Positions 47,609 to 55,263 of a stretch of 64,000 nt of DNA are shown in pieces. The notes below the pieces were generated by a model that was not told the origin of the DNA, made no database searches, and saw only the letters and a list, made by a program, of their open reading frames with translations. How positions within the stretch are numbered: the stretch's first letter is position 1; each line of letters opens with the position of its first letter. Made by a program: the position numbers and the translations under genes. Origin of the DNA: Methylobacterium tardum (GTDB lineage Bacteria > Pseudomonadota > Alphaproteobacteria > Rhizobiales > Beijerinckiaceae); the NCBI RefSeq assembly GCF_023546765.1, contig NZ_CP097484.1, positions 1,305,501 to 1,369,500 on the forward strand, written 5' to 3'.

Positions 47609-48187
47609 CTACCACATGCGGGCGGCGATCTCGCGTTCCTCGGCCCCCAAGACATCAGCATAGATCGAGGTGGTCGCGATATCAGCGTGACCCAGCCAGC
47701 GCTGCAGCAGGTTGAGCGGCACGCCCGAGCGCACGGCGTGCACGCCGAAGCCGTGGCGCAGACCCTTGGGCGAGGCGGCGGTCGCGCCGACTTCGGCATC
47801 CTGCATCACCGCTTTGATGTGCCGCCAGGCTGTCGTGCGCGCGATCGACCAGAGAGGCATCTCGGGTGGCCTTCGGCCGTGCACACGCTCGATCGCGATC
47901 ATGACCGCAGCCGGTACGGGCACCTCGCGCACGATGCCGGGCCGACGCTTTTTGAGGGAGCGGATCGCGATAATCCCGCTCTCGCGGTCAAGGTCGGCGT
48001 GCGTGAGGTTGAGAGCTTCGGTAATCCGGCACCCTGTCCAGACGAGGACAAGGCAGAGCGTTCCGATCTCGGGCCTAGAGACCGTCGCCGCGCCGATGAA
48101 GCGCAGCCGCTCGCTGGGCGTGAGGTACTTGCGCCGTCCGCGAGCGGTGTGGAGCGATAGCGGCGCATCCGACGTCATGCGAGGCAT
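47609..48187 (-). CDS. Tyrosine recombinase, catalytic domain only
   Basis: This 192-residue integrase consists of the catalytic domain alone. Arg54 (TGCRITEAL), a Lys in RSLKKRRPG, Arg144 with Lys141 in place of the usual His (SPKGLRHGFG), His167 (WLGHADI) and the nucleophile Tyr176 (TTSIYADV) are visible. It lacks the N-terminal SAM-like arm-binding domain of about 100 residues. Such short recombinases may invert or resolve DNA, or be remnants. The intergenic DNA immediately upstream contains palindromes that could be its sites. Confidence 0.85.
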   Translation of the reverse strand: MPRMTSDAPLSLHTARGRRKYLTPSERLRFIGAATVSRPEIGTLCLVLVWTGCRITEALNLTHADLDRESGIIAIRSLKKRRPGIVREVPVPAAVMIAIERVHGRRPPEMPLWSIARTTAWRHIKAVMQDAEVGATAASPKGLRHGFGVHAVRSGVPLNLLQRWLGHADIATTSIYADVLGAEEREIAARMW

Positions 48188-48590
48188 GGGAGCGGATCCT
48201 GAGAACGTCCGTCGGTTGATGGCGGAACGGTGCGGAACGGTTTTTCCAATTCTGTTTACTTGTTTGAAATCACTGCGCTTCTACGCTTGCGAAACTGAGG
48301 CGGGACGGGGTACGATTTTGGCCATCCTCACTCTTGCCGGAGCGGTGCACGCACGGGCAGCGGTGTGGAACAGAATTGGAAATTCTGTTCCACGAATCGC
48401 TTCCAAGTATAGCGTTCCATGCACGCATTGTGAATCGCGCAAAGCTGAGTCAGATCAACCCTTTGCTGCTTGCGAATCGCGTTTGCGCTGTGCCGGCCTG
48501 CCGATCGAAGCGGCGATCGTCCAGTCGTGCCCGCCTCGACCGTCATCCAGTCGCAGAGAACGCTCCTGCGAACTCACAAGGTTTCGAATC
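48188..48590. promoter_or_regulatory. Palindrome-rich region upstream of the recombinase
   Basis: No gene. It holds a tandem 10-bp repeat GCGGAACGGT at 48,222-48,241, CCAATTCTGTT at 48,246-48,256 and the palindrome at 48,365-48,393, whose left arm repeats that 11-mer in inverted orientation. It is also less GC-rich than its surroundings. Recombination sites or operators are possible. Confidence 0.5.
48365..48393. repeat. 13-bp inverted repeat with 3-bp centre
   Basis: GTGGAACAGAATT at 48,365-48,377, then GGA, then AATTCTGTTCCAC at 48,381-48,393, a perfect palindrome. CCAATTCTGTT, the complement of 48,369-48,379, also occurs at 48,246-48,256. The layout of two arms around a very short centre resembles a recombinase core site or a dimeric operator. 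Confidence 0.75.
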
Positions 48591-50573
48591 GTGCGCCGCG
48601 CGTCCCTCTCGCTGCTCGTCGCCGGCACAATCGGCGCGACGGCAGCAACAGCCGCCCCGACGACCATGCCCGATTGGGTCGAGGCCTACACCCGGGAGGC
48701 GCTCACGGCTCCGGTCACGGTGGAGAATGCGCTGAAGTACCGGTGGTACCAGATCGGCGTCGCCATCCGATCCGAGCACCCGTTCGTATACGACATCGAT
48801 ATCGCGCCAGCGACGGCGCAGTTGCGGCGGCACGGCAACGCGGTCTCAAGCGAACTGAAGCAGCAGCTCGACGCCCGCTTCTCTGTTGTGCCCTCGTTGG
48901 AACAGGCGGGCCCCTTCACTGCCCAGTGCGGTTGGATCATGGCACGTGAGCGCGGGGAGGGGCCGACACAAGTCCAACTCGATCTCGACGCCTACTGCCG
49001 CGATCGGGCGATACCGGCCCTCTACGTGCGCCTCGTGCGCGAGCGAGCCCGGGCGTTCGACGTACGCCTGCCGACGCTGCGTACGCTCGACGTCAGCTAT
49101 CCAAGCCGTCTGATCGGAACCTCGGGCTCAGTGGGGCGCGAGGATGTCCCGGCTGCTTTCGCGAAGGCACTTGAGGAGAGGCTCAACACCGCTCAGCCAA
49201 GCGTCGTCGGGGAACTGGCTGCGCACTTCCGGGCTGCGGCCATCGGCGACGCACCCTTGCAGACCGACGCCGCCGTGTGCCGCGACCTGCTCGGCCCCTG
49301 GTACCCGCGGCACGATCCGGTTCGTGACATGGCGCTGAGCGATCCTCTGCGCAGCGCTGAAGCCGGCGGGGATGCGGCACTGCGCTTCGGCCAGGCCATC
49401 AGCGACGCATGCCGTCGCGAGGCGAAGGCGTGGCTGATGCGCCAACAACCCGCGATCGACACCGCCATTCGCGCCGGGTTTGCCGCCATCGATCCAAACC
49501 AGGGGCCAATTCTGTCGGTTCGCGCACGTTGCACGGCCGTGCTTGGTCGCTGGTTCGCGTCGCTCGAGGGTTTCGAGCTCACGCTGACCGGCCCCCTCCA
49601 GCAGACCTGCCAGCGAGAAGCACGCGCGCTCAACGAGCGGGCCGTCGACATCCACGCCAAGGCTGTGACCGCACGCTTCGTGACCGCCGCCCGGTCGGTC
49701 GCCGGGCTCGAGCAGAATGGCTGGTTCGAACCCTCTGCGGACGATCTGCAGACCGTGCACGATCCAAGAGATCCGGACTGGGGTGAGGTCGACCGCCTGA
49801 TGCGGGCGCGCACGCAAGCCATGATCCAGCCGTCGCGTGACGCTGCCCGGAACGCCGCGGTGTCCGAAATTGCCGATCTCTACGGGCAGGCCCACCTGAC
49901 GGATGCGGAACTGCAGCCGGCCCGCCGCGTCTGTGAGCCTTATCTCGCCAAGCCGACGCGGACGCTGCCATCCGGCGGCGGAAGCGTGCGTGACACGATC
50001 CGCGAGGCCTGTCGCGAACAGGAGAACCGGGTTGGTCTCCGGCGCGCCGAGAAGGCCGTCGCGGTCGCGGGTATCGAGACGGTGCTGGGGAAGGGCCGGC
50101 TCGTCCTGACCGCGCCTGACGGCGGCCTGTCCTACGTGGATCCTCGCGCCTTGGTGATCGCGGCGGCTGCCAATGGCTTGCAGGTCACCTTTGAGCGTAC
50201 GTCCTCGTGGTTCTTCTGGACGCGTGAGCGCGTCCGTATCACGTCCCTCGGCCGTGACAATCCGGTCCTGAGCGGGGATCTCACAGCGGACCGGCATCCG
50301 ACTCTGGGACCTGTCTGGCGCGTCACCGAGCTTCAGGAGCTCCCAGGTCTCGCGGGTCCGCTCGCGACACTCGCCTGCGTTGCGCAGGGACAGCAGGCGG
50401 TCGACACGCTCTTGACCCTGGGGCTGGCCGGAGCGGCAAGTCTTTTCATCTTCGACGCTCCCCGCACCGGCGCTGAACTGATCGGCATCGCCCTCGATGG
50501 CGTGGCGGGTGCGACCCGGTGCGAGACCGCGCGGCGAGGCTACTTCGCAGCGCCATCCGCCTCTGCGTCGTGA
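48591..50573 (+). CDS. Large secreted protein of unknown function
   Basis: A 660-residue protein starting at GTG (VRRASLSLLVAGTIGATAAT) with a signal peptide cleaved near TAAAP. AAGG about 12 bases upstream supports this start. The mature chain is mostly helical, with recurring pairs of cysteines (AQCGWIMARERG, AYCRDRAIPAL, AVCRDLLGPWYPRHD, DACRREAKAWLM, ARCTAVLGRWFAS, QTCQREARALN, VCEPYLAKP, EACREQENR, then ATLACVAQG). The near-regular spacing suggests repeated disulfide-bonded helical units. A hydrophobic segment lies near the end. No family recognised. It heads a three-gene plus-strand cluster. Confidence 0.75.
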   Translation: MRRASLSLLVAGTIGATAATAAPTTMPDWVEAYTREALTAPVTVENALKYRWYQIGVAIRSEHPFVYDIDIAPATAQLRRHGNAVSSELKQQLDARFSVVPSLEQAGPFTAQCGWIMARERGEGPTQVQLDLDAYCRDRAIPALYVRLVRERARAFDVRLPTLRTLDVSYPSRLIGTSGSVGREDVPAAFAKALEERLNTAQPSVVGELAAHFRAAAIGDAPLQTDAAVCRDLLGPWYPRHDPVRDMALSDPLRSAEAGGDAALRFGQAISDACRREAKAWLMRQQPAIDTAIRAGFAAIDPNQGPILSVRARCTAVLGRWFASLEGFELTLTGPLQQTCQREARALNERAVDIHAKAVTARFVTAARSVAGLEQNGWFEPSADDLQTVHDPRDPDWGEVDRLMRARTQAMIQPSRDAARNAAVSEIADLYGQAHLTDAELQPARRVCEPYLAKPTRTLPSGGGSVRDTIREACREQENRVGLRRAEKAVAVAGIETVLGKGRLVLTAPDGGLSYVDPRALVIAAAANGLQVTFERTSSWFFWTRERVRITSLGRDNPVLSGDLTADRHPTLGPVWRVTELQELPGLAGPLATLACVAQGQQAVDTLLTLGLAGAASLFIFDAPRTGAELIGIALDGVAGATRCETARRGYFAAPSASAS

Positions 50574-50617
50574 TGGATCATCGATCTCGCCCCTCTCGCG
50601 CCTGACGGTCACGCCCG

Positions 50618-51220
50618 ATGCCCCTTCAACTCCCGAAGCAGAGCGCCAGCGGGCTGCAGCACTACGACGACGTCCTGCAGCTGACAGGACGGCAGTATCG
50701 CTTGACGGCCGACGGCGTGACCATTGGCGTGGTGCTCGGGCGGCTCGACGCGCGGACCGGGTGGCTGCCCATCGGTCTCGCCGACCCCCGGAACGCCTAC
50801 TGGGCTGAGACCCTGTACTACGACGCCAATCGGCGCAGGATTGACGTCTACGATCTGGATCGCTGGACCGCCTTCGTCGGTACCTACGCGGGAGGCGGCT
50901 GGCTGCTCGACCTCGTCACCGGTCTCGGACGCTTCACACTCATGGTCATCGGCGGCAGCATGTCGGCGCTGATGAGAGGTTTCGCCGTCGCATTCCTGCC
51001 AGCGATGCTGTTCGGAGTGTTCGGCCTCTTTCTCTACGGCTTCTTCGGCTACGTTCTATACCTGTGGGCCATGCAGTGGCTGCCGCACCTGATCGGCGGC
51101 ATCCTCGCCTGGATCGGCCTGTGCGCCGTAATCGCTCTGGAGCGCCGCGCGCGCTGCCAACGGATCGGCCGAACCTTGGAAGTCCTGATCGAGCACCAGC
51201 TGATGCCGGTCTTCGTCTGA
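50618..51220 (+). CDS. Multi-helix membrane protein of unknown function
   Basis: A 200-residue protein from the ATG at 50,618 (MPLQLPKQSASGLQHYDDVL). The first about 100 residues are soluble. Three or four hydrophobic segments follow (GRFTLMVIGGSMSALMRGF, FAVAFLPAMLFGVFGLFLY, VLYLWAMQWLPHLIGGILAW) and a basic tail (ERRARCQRIGRTL). It is 44 bases after the large secreted protein and probably cotranscribed. No family recognised. Confidence 0.65.
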   Translation: MPLQLPKQSASGLQHYDDVLQLTGRQYRLTADGVTIGVVLGRLDARTGWLPIGLADPRNAYWAETLYYDANRRRIDVYDLDRWTAFVGTYAGGGWLLDLVTGLGRFTLMVIGGSMSALMRGFAVAFLPAMLFGVFGLFLYGFFGYVLYLWAMQWLPHLIGGILAWIGLCAVIALERRARCQRIGRTLEVLIEHQLMPVFV

Positions 51221-51278
51221 CAGCGGTCTGGCTCGTCGCACCCACGCACCACCTTCAATCGAACCAAGTAGGGTTGAA

Positions 51279-51788
51279 ATGATTTTGCGCCTCGTCGCAT
51301 CGATGACGCTCGCCTGCTGCGCCAGCATCAGCACGGCCCAGGCCGAGACAGCCTGGCAGAAGCTGACCTATTCGGATCCGCGGCACCCGTCCGCGTTCTC
51401 GCCGATCGTCACGCCGCTCTGGCGGCGCGAACTGGCCGATAAGCCGTTCTACCAGATCCACGCCGCGCGCTTCGAGGCGGCGGGTACGACCTACCTCGTG
51501 AGCGTCGCCTTCGCCGGAGGCATTTGCGCTATGGGAGCCAACGACCGCAACGCGGTGGCGGAGCCCGCGATCTGCCCGGCGCGGTTCGATGTTCTGCGAG
51601 ACGGAGCGGTGGTGCACACGGTCCGCGGCCGGGCGTGCTCTGTCGCGCCACTGCCTGAGGACGCCATGGCGAACCCGACCGATACCACCGAGGTGCGGTT
51701 CGACGCCGCTTCGATAACGGTCAACTTTCGATCGCGGTTGAGCGGCAAGTGGGTCCGCACGTGCCAGAGGCGGATGCGGGTACGATGA
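51279..51788 (+). CDS. Small secreted protein of unknown function
   Basis: A 169-residue protein with a signal peptide (MILRLVASMTLACCASISTA, cleaved after AQA). The mature part is beta-rich and contains four cysteines (GGICAMGAN, AICPARF, ACSVAPL, RTCQRRM), probably in disulfides. The third gene of the plus-strand cluster, 58 bases after the membrane protein. The trio looks like an envelope unit, but no function is recognisable. Confidence 0.65.
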   Translation: MILRLVASMTLACCASISTAQAETAWQKLTYSDPRHPSAFSPIVTPLWRRELADKPFYQIHAARFEAAGTTYLVSVAFAGGICAMGANDRNAVAEPAICPARFDVLRDGAVVHTVRGRACSVAPLPEDAMANPTDTTEVRFDAASITVNFRSRLSGKWVRTCQRRMRVR

Positions 51789-52184
51789 GGCGCAAACGCT
51801 GATCGATCACCACCCTTGTCAGGGCGCGAACGTCGGTGGTTGGTTCATACTACAGAGATATCCAACGCAGCGGCATCTCGTTGAAAAGGCGGCAGCTTTG
51901 GCATCGCAGTGTTGTCCAACGGGTTCCGCCCCGGCGCTGACCACAAGCCCTGCAGCTAGAATGTCCCGGAACGCACTCTCAACGCGGTCGTACTCAATGC
52001 TAGAGGCGTTCCAGGTCTATGCCCACACACGCCCCACCCTCTTGGGACCGACCCTATCGCATTCCAGAACACGAGGGCGTTAACCACCTCGCAACAAAGG
52101 TTAACTTTGAGTTGACGCAAAGCTTGGCCTTGTGTGCATCTACGCAGGCGGACACTCACTCCGCTGCGTAGTCACGAGGTCACC
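51789..52184. other. Intergenic region, nothing recognised
   Basis: About 395 bp, partly AT-richer. Open frames have no convincing ribosome-binding sites. CACGAGGTCACC before 52,185 is the ribosome-binding region of the next gene, and its promoter should lie in this gap. Confidence 0.35.
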
Positions 52185-53252
52185 ATGGTTCGGCGAACGG
52201 CATCCTTGGCTTTGTCGCGCCGTGGTGCCGGTGTTCTACCCGCCCTGGCTGCCTCGGTGCTGCTGCTCGCCGGGACCGGCTCTGCCAGCGCCCACGTGAA
52301 GTGGTTCTGCGCCTACGATGTCGCCGGGCAGCCACGCGGTCTCGAACAGGTGCTCTGCGCCGACTTCGAGTGGCTCTGCGCCCTGGCCATCGGCTGCCTG
52401 ATGTTCGGTTGCCTCGCCGAGGGCACGCCGCTCGGCACCGCGCTGCTCAACGCGCTCGACCGCGTCACCAGCCGCATCCGCACCGACACCGAACTCTTGG
52501 TCCGCTGTACGCTCGGCTTCTTCCTGGTCTCGCTCTGGGGGCTCGGCGGCATCATCCTCACCCCGGAACTCAAGACCGACGCCGCCTGGATCTCGTGGCT
52601 GCAACTCGCCATGGCCGCCTGCCTGATCTGGCGCAGAGCCATGCCGCTCACCGGCCTCGGCATCGTGTTCCTGTTCGCTTACGCGACCAGCCAGTACGGC
52701 GTGTTCCACCTCGCCGACTATCCCGTCTTCCTCGGCGTGGCCGCCTACCTGATCCTGCGCGGCCTCGACATCGAGCCCTATGGCGTTCGCCCGCTTGACA
52801 TCGTGCGCTGGGCCGCGGCCGTGACGCTGATGTGGGCGTCGGTCGAGAAGTGGGCCTACCCGCAATGGACCCACCCGCTGCTGGCCGCCAAGCCGGGGAT
52901 GACCATGGGCGCGAGCCCCGAGTTGTTTATGCAGGCGGCGGGCGTGATCGAGTTCACCTTGGCCTTCGCGCTGATCTGGACGCCCCTGGTGCGCCGCGCC
53001 GCAGCCATCATCCTGGCGGCGATCTTCATCTCGGCGGTGTTCGAGTTTGGCAAGGTGGACGCGGTCGGCCACTCCGGCATCATCGTCGTGCTGCTGGGCA
53101 TCGCCGCAGACGATGCGCGCCGGGCTGTCCGGGTTCGGGATGTAGTCGCCGCACCCGCTTGGTACGGCGGCGCGCTCGCGAGCTTCCTGGCGCTGTACTA
53201 CCTCGGGCACGAGGTCCTGTTCGGTACTCTCAGCAGCTTGCCGGTGATCTGA
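52185..53252 (+). CDS. Polytopic membrane protein, DoxX-like features
   Basis: A 355-residue inner-membrane protein with an N-terminal signal or anchor (VLPALAASVLLLAGTGSASA) followed by about eight helices. Segments such as VTLMWASVEKWAYPQWTHPL, LLAAKPGMTMG and GVIEFTLAFALIWTPLVRRA recall DoxX/terminal-quinol-oxidase-associated proteins. The assignment is tentative. GAGGT upstream of the ATG at 52,185 decides the start. It converges with a cupredoxin gene. Electron-transfer or copper-related function is speculation from that neighbour. Confidence 0.6.
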   Translation: MVRRTASLALSRRGAGVLPALAASVLLLAGTGSASAHVKWFCAYDVAGQPRGLEQVLCADFEWLCALAIGCLMFGCLAEGTPLGTALLNALDRVTSRIRTDTELLVRCTLGFFLVSLWGLGGIILTPELKTDAAWISWLQLAMAACLIWRRAMPLTGLGIVFLFAYATSQYGVFHLADYPVFLGVAAYLILRGLDIEPYGVRPLDIVRWAAAVTLMWASVEKWAYPQWTHPLLAAKPGMTMGASPELFMQAAGVIEFTLAFALIWTPLVRRAAAIILAAIFISAVFEFGKVDAVGHSGIIVVLLGIAADDARRAVRVRDVVAAPAWYGGALASFLALYYLGHEVLFGTLSSLPVI

Positions 53253-53286
53253 GGCAAGCTCCGCACCGAAGCGCTTATGGGCTCGC

Positions 53287-53643
53287 CTACCGCACGTGGA
53301 CGGCGAGCTTCATCTTGGGGTGCACGCCGCACAGGACAAAGAAGTCACCTTCCTTGGGGAAGGTGATGACCGCCCTTCCGCCGGGCTCGATGTCGCCGGA
53401 GTCGTAGGCGAGATCGGGAGCCTCCACGTAGGCATGGTGGACGAAGTTGCTGTCGTCGTTGACGATGGTCACGCGCTCGCCAGGACGCAGGTTCACCGCC
53501 TCGGGGCCGAAGCGCTTGCCCTTCTGCGAAACGATGTGCTCCGCGCCCGGCAGACTGGCGACAGCTGCCCCTGCAAGGGCCAGTACGGTCGCCGCGCCGA
53601 GAGCGGGGGGGCCAAACAAGCCGAGATGATTGTTCAGGCGCAT
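53287..53643 (-). CDS. Periplasmic cupredoxin
   Basis: A 118-residue protein with an N-terminal signal or anchor (LGLFGPPALGAATVLALAGA) and a plastocyanin-like domain. Copper ligands are visible as His69 or His70 (SNFVHHAYVE), Cys105, His108 and Met111 (FFVLCGVHPKM), the standard type-1 set. Such proteins carry electrons in the periplasm. Methylotrophs use related ones with dehydrogenases. ATG at 53,643 is chosen over an upstream ATG at 53,694 because it directly precedes the signal sequence. It converges with the membrane protein at 52,185. Confidence 0.85.
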   Translation of the reverse strand: MRLNNHLGLFGPPALGAATVLALAGAAVASLPGAEHIVSQKGKRFGPEAVNLRPGERVTIVNDDSNFVHHAYVEAPDLAYDSGDIEPGGRAVITFPKEGDFFVLCGVHPKMKLAVHVR

Positions 53644-54141
53644 AGCGACACCACCGATCTGCAATCGCTCAGGTTTGCAGAACTGACCTGGCATTTTCTA
53701 ATGGGTGATTAACGCGACGGCTGCCGAGCCGTCATCCGGCCAGAGCGCGAAGCGCGAGAGAGGGCCTCGATCTTGGCACAAGGCCTCGCATGAGGTTCAG
53801 CCACAGAATCCGTGATCGCCGCGGGTGCAGTACGCCGACCGCTGAGCAGGGTACCGTGTGGCCTTTGCGGGCGGCTGACGGCCAGTGCGACCCGCGGCCG
53901 GCGCTCCCGAGATGCTCGTGTACTCGCTCACCGTATTCTGCGGAGGGTTCAGGCAGCTCCGCTGCCTTGTGCATTGGAGAAGCCGTCTCTGGACGGCTCC
54001 GCGCGTGGACAGAGCTCGTGCGGGTCCAAACCGGCGTCGACGGCCAGTGAGCATGGTGAGCATGAAGCTGACCTTGCCCGAGCAGGTCTACCGCCGATCA
54101 CAGACGGGAAACCAAGTCGCGGCACGGGGGTTGGGGGGCGG
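53644..54141. other. Divergent intergenic region, nothing recognised
   Basis: About 500 bp between the cupredoxin gene and the DUF1622 pair. No credible frame, RNA gene or repeat. Promoters for both directions must be here. Confidence 0.35.
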
Positions 54142-54567
54142 ATGGAAGAGTATTTCAAGGCCCTCACACTCTGGCTCGCTGCTGGCACCGAAGCTGCTGC
54201 TGCCCTTATCATCGGCCTCGCGACGATCGAGGCCGTCTTCTCCGCGCTGCTTCTCTTTCTGCCCGGGACTTCACGCCACGCTGGCTCGCGTGAGCCGCAG
54301 GACGCCAAGGAGCAGGTCCGGCTCAAGCTTGGTCGCTGGTTGGCCGTGGCCCTGGAGTTCGAACTCGGGGCAGACATCCTGCGCACCGCCGTCGCGCCGA
54401 CCTGGTCCGAGATCGGTCAGCTCGCCGCCATCGCCACGATTCGGACCCTTCTCAATTACTTCCTCCAGAAGGAGATCGATACGGCCGAGGCCCGTGAGGG
54501 CCAAGCTTCAAACCGCTCAGCCGATAATCCAGCGTCATCGTCCGCAGGGCTGACGAAGGTGCCTTAA
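54142..54567 (+). CDS. DUF1622 membrane protein
   Basis: A 141-residue protein from the ATG at 54,142 (MEEYFKALTLWLAAGTEAAA). Hydrophobic helices (ALIIGLATIEAVFSALLLFL) and the family pattern follow (LKLGRWLAVALEFELGADIL, RTAVAPTWSEIGQLAAIATI, RTLLNYFLQKEID), which is diagnostic of DUF1622. The tail is polar and disordered. Role unknown. It is followed after 4 bases by a second member. Confidence 0.8.
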   Translation: MEEYFKALTLWLAAGTEAAAALIIGLATIEAVFSALLLFLPGTSRHAGSREPQDAKEQVRLKLGRWLAVALEFELGADILRTAVAPTWSEIGQLAAIATIRTLLNYFLQKEIDTAEAREGQASNRSADNPASSSAGLTKVP

Positions 54568-54571
54568 GCCG

Positions 54572-54922
54572 ATGATCGCTTCCGCTCTCGATCATACTGT
54601 CCTCGACCTTGCGCTCCTGATCGAGTTCGGCGGCTCGCTGCTCGTCGTCGCCGGATGCGCTCACGGGCTCTTCGTGCTCTTCAGAAACCGCGGCAGCCGG
54701 GAGAGCATCGTGCGCGCCCGATTGCTCGTGGCCGACAGCATCATCGCGGCGCTGGGCTTCAAGACCGCTGCCACCCTGCTCAAGACCATCGAGCTGCGGA
54801 CCTGGGACGCGATCCTGATGTTCGCGGCAATCTTCGCCCTGCGCACGCTGATCAAACGCGTGCTCGCCTGGGAAGAGGAGCGGCTGCGCGCAAGAGCAGC
54901 ACTGAGGGCTTCGGAGTACTGA
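54572..54922 (+). CDS. Second DUF1622-like membrane protein
   Basis: A 116-residue protein with a helix (VLDLALLIEFGGSLLVVAGC), then RARLLVADSIIAALGFKTAA and LRTWDAILMFAAIFALRTLI. This aligns with DUF1622 spacing, but with a diverged core (the GADILRTAV element reads GFKTAATLL). Only 4 bases separate it from the first member, so the two likely form a heteromeric membrane complex after duplication. Confidence 0.7.
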   Translation: MIASALDHTVLDLALLIEFGGSLLVVAGCAHGLFVLFRNRGSRESIVRARLLVADSIIAALGFKTAATLLKTIELRTWDAILMFAAIFALRTLIKRVLAWEEERLRARAALRASEY

Positions 54923-55263
54923 ACGGACTGCCCCTTCCGTTCCTGCTCGGCATCTTCGCGATGGCCGCCGGTGCGATCAGATACGCGGGCATCAGACTGT
55001 CCGACATAACCGATGTGCTCTCAACCCGGCTCCGTCTCGATGAGGCTCTGGCCGAGAAGGCGACGAGCTGAGTTCGGCAATGTTGACCGTTGGCGTTCGT
55101 GAGACGGCACTCCGCGCCGCTCATAGATTTGTTCCTCGCCCCGGATGCTTCCACCACGACGGCAGTGGTGAGGCAGTTGAAGCCATCGGGCTTCACCCTG
55201 ATCGAGACCGACCCGTTCGTTGCGCCAGCCGCTAGCCCTGACGCGCAGCCTGGCCCGGACGCA
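54923..55263. other. Gap after the DUF1622 pair
   Basis: An open stretch (NGLPLPFLLGIFAMAAGAI then a polar tail, about 54,910-55,071) looks membrane-like but has no ATG/GTG/TTG start in a good position. It may be a gene fragment. Nothing else is recognised before the stop of the hybrid kinase at 55,264. Confidence 0.35.
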
